Part shown: one piece after another, positions 27,622-37,288 of the stretch | How positions within the stretch are numbered: position 1 is the first letter of the stretch | Layout: each line of letters opens with the position of its first letter | Notes under the pieces: model-generated | The model's input: the letters and a program-made list of their open reading frames with translations, nothing else | What the model was told of the DNA's origin: nothing | The model's database searches: none | Source of the DNA: Olavius algarvensis Gamma 3 endosymbiont | GTDB taxonomy: Bacteria > Pseudomonadota > Gammaproteobacteria > GCA-001735895 | Reading direction: 5' to 3' | Assembly: GCA_001735895.1 (NCBI GenBank) | Contig: DS021200.1 | Span: 61,202-113,389, forward strand | Length of the DNA: 52,188 bases | Translations under genes and position numbers: made by a program

Positions 27622-28768
27622 GGAACCTCTGAAGAACCCGTTAAATTCTTATCGCCGACAACCGGGTGATATTTTTTCCTAGGGTTTCTCGGATAAGTTT
27701 CTGGTTTTTGGTATTTTCTTCTGAATGTCATCATCATTTCCCTATTCAGGGCGCACTAACCCTGCAGTGCCTGTAATTCCCTTCGGCACAGATACAGGTT
27801 TGCCAGCGCAAACAGGGTAAATACTTGCGCTGCATTTTTCTCGATTCCTTTGTAGCGAGTCTTGCTATAGCCCCACAAATCCTTCACGATTCGAAAGGCG
27901 TGTTCTCCCTTGGCGCGGGTTCGATTGCTCTTCCGGTTAAACGACCGATCCGCAATGTTCAGTTTCTTCCCTCGCCTCGCTTTACGGTTGATTCGCCACT
28001 CGACTCCAGACTCTTCAAATCGGGCTTTCTTCTCGGCATCTGCATAAGCCTTGTCACCATAAACGACTTGCTCCTCGCCATGAACCAGTTCCTCCATCAT
28101 CTGGGAATCGTGAACCGCTGCATCCGTCACCGCGACACTGTGCACCCGGCCATGCGTATCCGTGCCAACATGCGCCTTCATCCCAAAGTACCACTGGTTA
28201 CCCTTTTTCGTTTGCCTCATCTCCGGATCACGCTGCTTCTCCTTGTTCTTGGTCGAGCCCGAGGCACCAATGATAGTCGCATCCACAATCGTGCCTTCAT
28301 TCACGATTAAACCATGATCGCTCAGATAACCTTCAACCTGCTGAAACAGCTTTGTGGTTAGACCCTCTCGTTCCAGCCGATGGCGAAATCGACAGATTGT
28401 AGTTTCATCCGGTATCGACTCCAGATCTACGCCCACAAACCGGCGCATGGAGTCCGTATCGTACAAACTGTCCTCTGCAGCCGGGTCACTCAGTCCATAC
28501 CACTGTTGTAAAAAATAGATTCGCAACATTGATTCCAATGCGATCGGTGGCCTGCCCGTATGACCTTTCGGATAAAACCGCTTGATTGGCTTTACCAGTA
28601 ATCCCCACGGAATAATGGAGTCCATTTCCTGAAGAAAGCGCTCGCGTCGAGTCGTCTTTTTCTTATTGGCATATTCAAGATCGGAAAAGCTCGGTTGTTT
28701 CATCATTCAATCTCTGAAAACTTGTTCGACGTATTTTATCCCGCTAATATGACTTTTGCAGAGATTCC
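27622..28768 (-). mobile_element. IS5-family element (1147 bp, CTAG target duplication)
   Basis: The termini are imperfect inverted repeats (ggaacctctgaagaa at the left and the complement of ggaatctctgcaaaa at the right). The flanking CTAG at 27618-27621 and 28769-28772 is the YTAR-type 4-bp duplication of the IS5 group. It carries one intact transposase gene and inserted between the PF04392 pseudogene and the region with the 26-bp repeats. Confidence 0.93.
27756..28706 (-). CDS. IS5-family transposase
   Basis: A 316-aa DDE transposase. The N-terminal DUF772-type domain reads GRPPIALESMLRIYFLQQWY. The DDE residues are Asp in GTIVDATIIGAS, Asp in VVYGDKAYAD, and Glu in RAKGEHAFRIVK, the R-x3-E-x6-K signature of IS5 proteins. 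The length is full and no lesion was seen, so the element may be active. Confidence 0.95.
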   Translation of the reverse strand: MMKQPSFSDLEYANKKKTTRRERFLQEMDSIIPWGLLVKPIKRFYPKGHTGRPPIALESMLRIYFLQQWYGLSDPAAEDSLYDTDSMRRFVGVDLESIPDETTICRFRHRLEREGLTTKLFQQVEGYLSDHGLIVNEGTIVDATIIGASGSTKNKEKQRDPEMRQTKKGNQWYFGMKAHVGTDTHGRVHSVAVTDAAVHDSQMMEELVHGEEQVVYGDKAYADAEKKARFEESGVEWRINRKARRGKKLNIADRSFNRKSNRTRAKGEHAFRIVKDLWGYSKTRYKGIEKNAAQVFTLFALANLYLCRRELQALQG

Positions 28769-28830
28769 CTAGGTGAATTTTACCGCCTGATGGTATCAGG
28801 GAATTTCAAAATTCAGGCAGTTTCTACAGA

Positions 28831-28908
28831 CTATAGGCAACTATAAATACGATTGAGTATTGGCAAAGATGACAACTATTGAGTATAGGCAACTATATTG
28901 ATTTGTAT
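28831..28908. repeat. Three direct repeats at exact 26-bp spacing
   Basis: The core (g/c)tat-a/t-ggcaa recurs with GGCAA starting at 28836, 28862 and 28888, exactly 26 bp apart. The first and third keep tataggcaactata, and the second is diverged. attga precedes units two and three. The array lies downstream of the unknown 511-aa gene and upstream (in the leftward sense) of the PF04392 genes. An operator array or a remnant of iteron-like sequence is possible. The rest of 28773-29037 is AT-rich and has no gene. Confidence 0.7.
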
Positions 28909-29037
28909 AGATTTTTTACTTTTTTTTGGGATCTATTCCTCGTTTTCTCAAACCGGTATTTACGGGCCCACCGAAGCTATGCCCAACTTGTACTTTGCGT
29001 AACTCACCGACTGACGTCTTTCTCGCAATTTGAGGTT

Positions 29038-30574
29038 TTAATCCATTGAAATGCTTACAATTTTTCCACCCACCGCTGCATGGGCAAGTTTTGTAATTTC
29101 TATTTTTGCCCGACTAAAATCGCTGTCCCGGGGAACGACATCCACGATTGTGTCGTACAAAGAAGCAATATGTGACTGTCCTACCGTGACCTCTCCGATC
29201 CGTTCGTATTGCTCCGTATCCAGTCCCCCGCTGGCAATAATTTCCAGCGGCCCGGCCGGTAGCAGCTGACCGTCGGTTTTCAATCCAATCGCCTGCATGC
29301 CGGACAGGTAAAGATCCGGGCCTGATTTTCCGGTCCCAAGGGTTTTAAGCTTTTGCCCGGAACTGCCGCGCAGGATTTCAATGACGGCATTTTGCATGAT
29401 GGGCAAATAGTCAGCCTGGTAATAGCCACCGATGCAGCTAACTCCTCTGGCAATAGATATAAGAAGATATGATGTGAATATTGATGGTAACAAACGACCT
29501 TCCTGCAGCCCACGTCATATCTGCCGCGGTAAACGGGTATGCCCACAGTTGTCCGCTATCGTCTAAACCACGCAACTCAACGCCCGTTGCGTTTTCATCT
29601 TCCATGATACAAAGGGGAATCTTTCTTCCCTTTGCATCAACACCCCAAAAAAACATCGTCCCCTGGGCCGAATCTGCCTCGTTAAAACCTTTCACGGCTG
29701 CCGCGGCGGAGCAACGTCGCAATAGCTTTTCGTACTGCCAGCACCCCCGTTGCCCATCCAGGTTTTCGATTAGTTGCCGCCGCAACTCCGGATCGAACAT
29801 GAGTTGATGGCAAATCGTAGACTTGTCAAACAAGTCCTTCTCCAATAGCCGGGAGACAATACTTTCGATTTCGATATACACCAGTTCCGAGCGGCAAGAC
29901 CGGCCTCGAAACAGGCGCTGCCAAAATCGGTGGTTGACAACCGTCGCTTGCCTGCCATACCCGATGAACGCCTGGCCAACATTGGCAAAGTCATCGAATA
30001 CCGTATTAATTGCGGCCTCGAGAGCGCCTCCCAGTTTATAATCTGCAACCAGCCTGTTAGCCCTATCTCGAGAGCGGCATAACATCTCTGCAGTAAACGG
30101 CCCCACGACACTGACCAGTTTTCGCTTGTAACTGTCTGGAAATATCGGGAGTTTGCATATCCCGCCATCTCCAGGCACCGAGGTTCCGGCATAGACAAGA
30201 AGACCGCGTGGGTAAGTAAGATTATTCAGCGGTACGCTTCCGCAGGCCAATACCGGAACCGTTTTTACCGGTTTGCCGTCCAACCTTTTGCGCATTGAAA
30301 ACAACAGATTCGATTGCGTGGATTGCGCGAAAGTATCGATACCATGATGATTGGCGGTTAACACTTGCGGCCTCTCCCGCAGCTCCCCTGATATCGCTTC
30401 AGCTAAATCGGACCCTAGTGTTTCGCGGGTATAGGCGGCAATTTCGGTAATGAAGTCCTGATTGCCTTGAAAAGCGAAGCTATCGGGCTGCTCCAGCTGC
30501 GCGACGTAATCGCGTAATTTGGCCGATTCGAAGCGCGCAAGCAATGCATCGACCGCCGGCAAAATCTCCCGCAC
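29038..30574 (-). pseudogene. Unrecognised conserved-looking protein (~511 aa) with one-base frameshift
   Basis: The first frame (30574 to 29438) and second frame (open through 29493 to 29038) overlap, and they join if one base is removed from the ggaagg stretch at about 29497-29502, giving GR-LLPSIFTSYLLISI. The total is then 1536 bp. I do not recognise the family. Notable segments are VLTANHHGIDTFAQSTQSNL, a VPVLACGSVPLNNLTYPRGL stretch, GTSVPGDGG, GKSGPDLYLSGMQAIG and GLDTEQYERIGEVTVGQSH. No signal peptide or clear membrane segment is seen, so it may be a cytoplasmic enzyme. It lies 34 bp after the sensor-MFS gene and is the last gene of the tight six-gene operon. The function may involve the product of the DapF-like enzyme. 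Confidence 0.75.
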
Positions 30575-30608
30575 AGCGAGCAGGTAGGTTTCGATCGAGT
30601 CCGGTTTA

Positions 30609-33092
30609 TTAATTTGAAAGGGCGGCTTTTTGATTTCCCTGGGTCCCTGTGCGATTCATAACGAAAACTGCAAGTATCGACATTGCGCCAATGTAGGAAT
30701 ATCCGAGATAGTTGATGACTTCGGTCAAATCACCCGATAACAGTACCCAACCGAATATCACGGGACCCACGACCTGGCCGATGCGGCTAATCGACCTAAA
30801 TATGCCAAGCGCAGTTCCCTCGCCCAATGCACGCGATTCCTTCAGCTCCAATACCATCGTACTTTGGGAGGATAGTACAAAACTGCTCGACAAACCGAGC
30901 AGGAACACGGAAACAATCATCGATGCAATACCGAATTCGGTATTGAATGTCGCGAATGCCAGCCCCCCCAATAATCCACCAGCCAACATGTAATACCTTT
31001 TATTTTGCGACCGATCGATTAATCGCCCTATCGAGGGCCCGAAGTAGATCAGACAGATACCGTAAAGAATCAAAACCTGGCCGATTGTCGACTCTCTCGC
31101 TCCAATTTGATCCAGGTAAACCGGCGTAAAAAAATGCAAAAAGCCAGCAACCGCAATCGATGCCGGCAGGCTGCTTAATAGTGAGAGCGCTATAAAAACC
31201 GGATTACCGATAAACCTTAAAAGCGGCCTGAGCTTTATACTTTGTTTCGGTTTGTCCGCGGGAGCAGAGTCGCTATCGTTCCGGTCGCCGAGGGAACGCA
31301 TAAATTTCCACGAAAACACAATCAAGGCCAGCATCACTATCGCCCCCATAAAAAACACTTTCTCATAACCGAATCTTTCGGCGAGGAATGCGCCCGCCGC
31401 CGCGCCACATATGCTGCCGGAATAAAGTCCGGCAAAAAGACTGGCGAAGCCTCGAGCACGCCCATTTATCCCACCAAAACTAACAACCAGGCCTTGCGCC
31501 GACATCAGTGACAAGCCGTAGCCAACACCTACCAGCCCTCTGGAAAAAATAAACGTCAGGGCGTCGGTGGCGATCCAGGAACTCAAGGAGCCGATCCCAA
31601 CCACAAATAACCCTATAAAATAGGGCTCTTGCCAGCCCCTGCGATCCATCCATACGCCTGCAATTAAAATGAATATCCCAACGCATAGGAACTCGGCCGA
31701 AATAGGCAGTCCTAACACGATGTCTCTGGATAGACCGAACAACTCGGCGTCAAACGACTGCATGTGAAGCGGCACGAACGACATGGAGAGATCGATTGCG
31801 AACAAGAATAAAAACATGGCTGGCCGAACAAATCCTATTTCGTAACGCGCCCGATAGCGCACGCTAGTCTTGCGCTTAACCAGCAAATGCAAGTAGAGCA
31901 ACATACACTCGACCACGACTAAAGTGGTAATAAAGAGAATGGTGATCCCTTTGATCAGCAGCGATATCCAGTTCCTGAAAATATCTTCTTTCGAAATACG
32001 AATAACGGCGGTCCCGATGGGCTTCTCCGCCAGATTGAACCCGGTTAGCTGTTCAGCGATACGAAACTCCTTTTCCGGCAAGCGACCTATTACAGCGGTT
32101 TGAACCGCCGCCTCGATCCTCGACTCCCGACCCCGCTCGTCCTGATGACTGTAAACTGGTTTCCCGCGTGTATTGGTGAGTATGATTGCCTCGAAATTAT
32201 CAAATCGGGAAAAGGTTTCACTAAAGCCAAACTTCGGTATGCTCGAAACCTGGCCTGATTGTTTCAACGATAGTCGCTGATTCAGCCTGGCAGATATTTC
32301 AGTCGTGGTCTCACGCGCATGGTCTATGGAAGCTTCGAGAATCTGGCGTTCAAAAATTACGGCATTGACAAGTAAAGAGCAGGAGAGCGACGCCAACATT
32401 ATCAATACGAAGTCAACGACGAAATCTTTTTTCCTGGTTACCCGATTCTTAAATGCCAGTTGGAAATACAGAAACAAAATGCCAAAGACGCTAAAGGCTC
32501 CAACGACTATCGTGGGAAAAATATGCTCGTCCAACCTGGGGGCTACGGTGTGCCTCAAGGCTTCTTTCCGGAACTGAAAGATTAGACTGACAATCCAACG
32601 ATCCTGATTGTCGAATAGTAAATGCGGGACATAATAATGGTCATTGTCTTCTACAAACTCCAGTCCGGCCGAAGTTTCGCCGTTTGCAATTTCCAGCATC
32701 TGCTCTACGAGCACGGGCGATGTGTCGCTTTGCAGGTCCTCACTCGCTGTCGTTACCAATCTGGAGCCGCTTTTTAGCACCAGCGACAAATGAACTAGTC
32801 CACCGAAAGGTAAATTCTGGCCATCCGGAGCGGGGCGTTTTAATTTCTCCCAATGGCTATTTATCAGCTGGCGTTGACGATCCAGGAGTTCCCGCATTTC
32901 ATCAACCGACAAGCGTTTATTATTGCCGAGTGACTTTTCAATCGCGTCGCTCGCCGACTCCGTCGGAATCAGGAATTGCTTTATTTCCGAAACTTGATAG
33001 CCGTCCGTCAGCGCCGATCTAAGAAAAGCGGTATTGACAATAAACGCGAATGCCAATAAAACCGCCGAGCCGATTGCGAGCTTAAACTTCAT
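30609..33092 (-). CDS. Fusion of two extracytoplasmic sensor modules with an MFS transporter
   Basis: An 827-aa membrane protein. TM1 is about 5-24, followed by an extracytoplasmic module (25-187) with Cache-like segments. TM helices lie at about 190-213 and 224-246. A second extracytoplasmic module (247-375) contains FEAIILTNTRGKPVYSHQDE, and another TM is at about 376-400. A complete MFS domain of about twelve helices (about 420-815) ends the protein, with the MFS loop GVWMDRRGWQEP and repeat loop GRLIDRSQNKR. Known MFS carriers are about 400-450 aa; the doubled length comes from the sensory front. It could be an exporter gated by an external ligand, or a transport-sensor. It sits between the DapF-like epimerase (42 bp) and the unknown protein (34 bp). 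Confidence 0.87.
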   Translation of the reverse strand: MKFKLAIGSAVLLAFAFIVNTAFLRSALTDGYQVSEIKQFLIPTESASDAIEKSLGNNKRLSVDEMRELLDRQRQLINSHWEKLKRPAPDGQNLPFGGLVHLSLVLKSGSRLVTTASEDLQSDTSPVLVEQMLEIANGETSAGLEFVEDNDHYYVPHLLFDNQDRWIVSLIFQFRKEALRHTVAPRLDEHIFPTIVVGAFSVFGILFLYFQLAFKNRVTRKKDFVVDFVLIMLASLSCSLLVNAVIFERQILEASIDHARETTTEISARLNQRLSLKQSGQVSSIPKFGFSETFSRFDNFEAIILTNTRGKPVYSHQDERGRESRIEAAVQTAVIGRLPEKEFRIAEQLTGFNLAEKPIGTAVIRISKEDIFRNWISLLIKGITILFITTLVVVECMLLYLHLLVKRKTSVRYRARYEIGFVRPAMFLFLFAIDLSMSFVPLHMQSFDAELFGLSRDIVLGLPISAEFLCVGIFILIAGVWMDRRGWQEPYFIGLFVVGIGSLSSWIATDALTFIFSRGLVGVGYGLSLMSAQGLVVSFGGINGRARGFASLFAGLYSGSICGAAAGAFLAERFGYEKVFFMGAIVMLALIVFSWKFMRSLGDRNDSDSAPADKPKQSIKLRPLLRFIGNPVFIALSLLSSLPASIAVAGFLHFFTPVYLDQIGARESTIGQVLILYGICLIYFGPSIGRLIDRSQNKRYYMLAGGLLGGLAFATFNTEFGIASMIVSVFLLGLSSSFVLSSQSTMVLELKESRALGEGTALGIFRSISRIGQVVGPVIFGWVLLSGDLTEVINYLGYSYIGAMSILAVFVMNRTGTQGNQKAALSN

Positions 33093-33134
33093 ATCAGGAT
33101 CGCGACTTCAGTCTAGGTTCAAGACTTTGCGTCG

Positions 33135-34310
33135 TTAGAACTGTTTTGCATGTGGAGGGGGCAGATAATCTGTTTTACCGATGGGTGGCTCAAATCGAAA
33201 ATCGATTTCCGCCACTATTTCCGGCTGCCCCTCGAGTACCCAGCCGTGTTTGCTATTTTTCACTGCCATAAGGGCGTTCGGTTTGAACCACCTGCAGCGA
33301 TGGGGCAAAATTCTCACTCCGTTTCCTTCATATCCCTGAAAATAATTCACTATATAGGCAGCGGCGACGGCACCGGTACCACAAGCCAGCGTTTCCTTGT
33401 ATATACCGCGCTCATAGCAACGGAATTCAATCGAAGCGGTACCATGATCCTGCCTGACAAAATTAACGTTTACGCCAGCGGGAAACCTGTCCTGATAGTG
33501 CGTATTAACATATTGCCCGATATGATCTATTAACCAGGTGCCGAATCCACGCCTGCGCTGTAGCAAGGGTCCAGCTCCCCGGTCGCCTTCCGTGCTGGCA
33601 AAAATCGCATCGGCAAGTCCCGCCAACGGTGAGTCTTCATCGTCCAGTAAAAAAACCAGATGCGGTTCGCCGGTAAATATTAAATGACCTGCGAGGGATA
33701 ATTCTATCTCTGAAGAGTAAGGCTCCAGGTCATGATGTCTAAATTTGACGCACAGATCATTGATGGTTTGAACTTCGCCAACGCTACTATCGGAAGAAAT
33801 TTCTGTCCGAATATCCTCGGGGAACTTTCGTGGAATGCCAAGATTAACCCAACCGTAGGATTTAGCTTGCGAATAACCGATATCCGTCACATTCACCTTC
33901 GCGAGGGGAATCTCAGTCATGATGCTGGCACTTTCCACCTGATGTCTCTCGGACATATAGTTCGCAATACACATTAGTCCATTGCCACAACACAAAGCCT
34001 CCTGCCCATCAGGTTCAAACATTCTAAATATATAGTCCGCCTTGCATTTGGGAATTTTTTTCCAGTAATTGTGAACCTGGTTGATTGCCAGCAGATCGCC
34101 TGCGCTACAATTTTGAATCACAAGAAAATTGTCAGCACCGATACCGAATTGTGGATCGGTGATTTGTCGCGCAAATTCGGAAAAATGAATTTCCTCAAGA
34201 ATTCCTTCGTCGGTTCCATCGTAAATCAAAAAGTTATTGCCAAAACAATTCGCCTTGACGATTTCGATATCGAGTGTGTTTCGCAGGGCACGTAAATTGG
34301 TAATAGTCAT
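33135..34310 (-). CDS. DapF-like amino-acid epimerase/racemase
   Basis: A 391-aa member of the PLP-independent diaminopimelate epimerase superfamily. Both catalytic cysteines are present: Cys108 in CCGNGLMC and Cys310 in ETLACGTGAVAAA. Other DapF features are the KANCFGNNFLIYD start and GEPHLVF. Housekeeping DapF is about 275 aa, and this protein is longer, with insertions around 65-95 and 225-275, so it is probably not the cell-wall enzyme. Histidine racemase CntK of staphylopine synthesis is a DapF homologue that works beside an MFS exporter, so a metabolite-making role is plausible. It is the fourth gene of the operon, with 36-42 bp gaps on either side. Confidence 0.88.
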   Translation of the reverse strand: MTITNLRALRNTLDIEIVKANCFGNNFLIYDGTDEGILEEIHFSEFARQITDPQFGIGADNFLVIQNCSAGDLLAINQVHNYWKKIPKCKADYIFRMFEPDGQEALCCGNGLMCIANYMSERHQVESASIMTEIPLAKVNVTDIGYSQAKSYGWVNLGIPRKFPEDIRTEISSDSSVGEVQTINDLCVKFRHHDLEPYSSEIELSLAGHLIFTGEPHLVFLLDDEDSPLAGLADAIFASTEGDRGAGPLLQRRRGFGTWLIDHIGQYVNTHYQDRFPAGVNVNFVRQDHGTASIEFRCYERGIYKETLACGTGAVAAAYIVNYFQGYEGNGVRILPHRCRWFKPNALMAVKNSKHGWVLEGQPEIVAEIDFRFEPPIGKTDYLPPPHAKQF

Positions 34311-37288
34311 TCAGATGTTTGTCCAGGAGTTCATCAAACGGAAGTATCACGCTGCCGTGCGTTGTATTTCCTGTTCCAGCAATTCACAAATTTTTGGAAA
34401 TAGCGCTTCTATTTCCTCGAGAATTTTTCCGGCGCCATTTATGTCTTTATCCCGGCCCATATCTTCAAGCTTTGCACTTAACTCGAATATCTTTCGAGCT
34501 CCGATATTCCCGCTTGCCGATTTCAGGCTGTGAGCCGAGTCTCGAATGGACTCGCAGCATCCATCTTGTATCGACGAATTGAGTTTATTAATTAATTCGG
34601 GTGCCGTGTTGTGATAGATTTCTAATAATTGCGCAAGGATACTGGATGACTGCGGACTCTCCAAGGCCCTGATGCTGTTTAAAGTGTTGATATCCAATAG
34701 CTCATCTTCGTCATGCTCGGCGGGACTCTCGATTTCCGCGGCTGCCGGTGCCAGCACTTGGCTAGAATTGGGGTCGAATCCTTGCTCGGCTCGATGCCAT
34801 TTCGAGATCACATCCCTCAGTTGCGCCATCGTGAACGGCTTACTGAGATAATCGTCCATGCCACAAGCCAGGCATCTATCCCGATCCTCTTTGCGCGCAT
34901 TCGCGGTTAACGCCACGATAACGACGCCCTCTTCCACACCCGACTCTCTTTCCTGGTCTCTAATTATTCGCGTGGCCTGGTAACCATCCATTTCGGGCAT
35001 TTGACAGTCCATTAGAATCATGTCGTATCGATTTTTTTCGTTCATGGAAACCGCTTCTTTTCCATTTTCCACCAGGGTCAGATCGCATTCAAAAATCCGT
35101 AATATTTCAGTAACGAGTTTTTGGTTGACCGGGTTATCCTCCGCTACCAGTATGTTGGCGCCGATCCGGGTACCGGTAAAACTTTGCTCACCGGCCTGGG
35201 ATTCGTTACGATCGAGCCAAAATTGGGTATCGCTGGAAAGCATTCTCTGAATCGCCACGCGCGGTACCGGTTTAGCGATGGCGAAGTCCACCCCTTCCAA
35301 TGCCGAGATCCCATCGTCAAACTTGTGCTTTAGTAATACCAGCAACCCGCAGCGCAGGGAGTCGGCGCCGGTGAACTTTCGCAAATCGGCAATTTTGTCC
35401 TGGTATACAGATAAGTCCTGGTGTGAACCCGTATCGCATAAGATGGGGTCAAAACGTTTGGCACGCGTTCTACGCTGCTGGGTAAACTCCGGAATCTCAT
35501 CGAAGCTGATCACGGTAGGCGGCAATCCCTGTTCTGCCGCAATTCTCACAGTGAGACTAGCGCCGAGTACCTCGGAATCGGTGACCAATAGGATCTTTTG
35601 GGCCGGGGTTTTCGGCTGCTCGAATGGCTGGCTTGCTGCGGTAGTTTGCAGTGACATCGTAAACCAGAACGCGGAGCCTTCATCCTTCTTGCTGGAAACG
35701 CCAATTTCACCCCCCATCAGTTCAACCAGATGTTTGCAGATCGAAAGACCAAGACCTGTTCCGCCGTAACGTCGCGTGGTTGAACTGTCGGCCTGGGAGA
35801 ACGAATTAAATATCTGTTGCTGTACATTCTTGTCGAGTCCGATTCCGGTATCTCGAATTACCACCTTGACAGTTACCCGGTCACTACTTCTGTCAATAAT
35901 CCTTGCTGATATTTCGATATGGCCCTGTTCGGTAAACTTGATTGAGTTGCCACACAGATTGGTAATGACTTGATGCACCCGCGACGGATCGCCCATATAA
36001 CAGTCCTGAAATAACTCCGGCTCGGGTGAGCAGACGAGTTCCAGGCCCTTGTTTTGCGCCATTTCCGCGAACATGGCTCCCGAGGATTCCAATAGATCGC
36101 CCAGGCTGAACTGAGTTGCCTCTAGTATCATTTTCGAGGCCTCGATCTTCGAAAAATCAAGAATATTATTAATAATTGACAGCAAGCTGTTACCCGATTC
36201 CCGTAAGGTGGCCAAGAAATCTTTTTGGCGGCTATTCAGATTGGTGTGTGTCAGTAACTCCATCATGCCGAGTATACCGTTGATCGGGGTTCGAATTTCG
36301 TGACTCATATTCGCCAGAAACTGACCCTTTGCGCGACTGGCCTCTTCCGCGGCCTCCCGCTCCAGACGCTCTTTCGCCGCGGTCGATTCAATGGCTGCAG
36401 TAATATTTTTTTTCAGTTCTTTTTCCATGAACACGAAAGACTGGGCCAATCGACCGACTTCGTCTCGGTACTTCAATGGTAATTTGGCAATCTGATCCGA
36501 GGATTTTGACTCCTTGGTAAAATCGACTTTCGGCAATTGTTTTGCGTAATCGCTGAGTACTTTCAACGGTTTCGAAATCTTGGAAACGAAAACGAAGGTG
36601 AACACCGTGCTGACCAAGAAAATAAGGCCGATTACCAACATTTGCCGCCGCAGCACCGCCTTTCCCGGAGCTTCAATTTCTTCTACTGGGACAACCACGG
36701 CAAAATACCAGTCGAATGCCTTGAAATAACTGACATGCGCCTCGAGCAGTTCATTGTTGTCGCTATTAGGATCCGGATAGCGGATAGAGTCTATTTTCTC
36801 GTTATAGGCATTCTTGAGATCGCTGGTCAATAAGCTCCCGGTACTGGCATTAATTACACCGCCAAATTCAGCGGATTCAAGGCCAGGCGGCGCTATCAGG
36901 ATTTCCCCGTTTCCGCCGAATAGAAATGCGTAACCCGTACTTGCGATTTTAATTTTGCTAAAGGTTTTTTCGAGCAGCTTGACAATGTTATTGAGTACCC
37001 GTTCACTCTCCTTTTCTATGTTGTCGAAGTCAATGGCAACCCCGATGGTCCAGTCCCATTCGCGCAGCGGAATGAAATAAGCCAATTTCTTGACCTCTGG
37101 TTGTCCTTCGGCCTGCCAGTGAAATACCGCAATTTCCCCTTCTTCATCAAGATTCTTATTATTCATTACCTCGACTAGGCGTCGGCTTTTTATATCGTAG
37201 ACGGAACCAAAATCTTCGAAAGTGTTGTTGACGTCCGAGAAACCAACAACCTTTCCACTGCTGTCAAACACAAAAACATTTATCTGCT

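Noticed and set aside
28831-28908. CRISPR array
   Set aside because: Only three short, imperfect repeats with no separate unique spacers and no cas genes.
29438-29493. Two overlapping genes with translational coupling
   Set aside because: The second frame has no ribosome-binding site or ATG, and joining the frames by one base gives a smooth single protein, so one broken gene is preferred.
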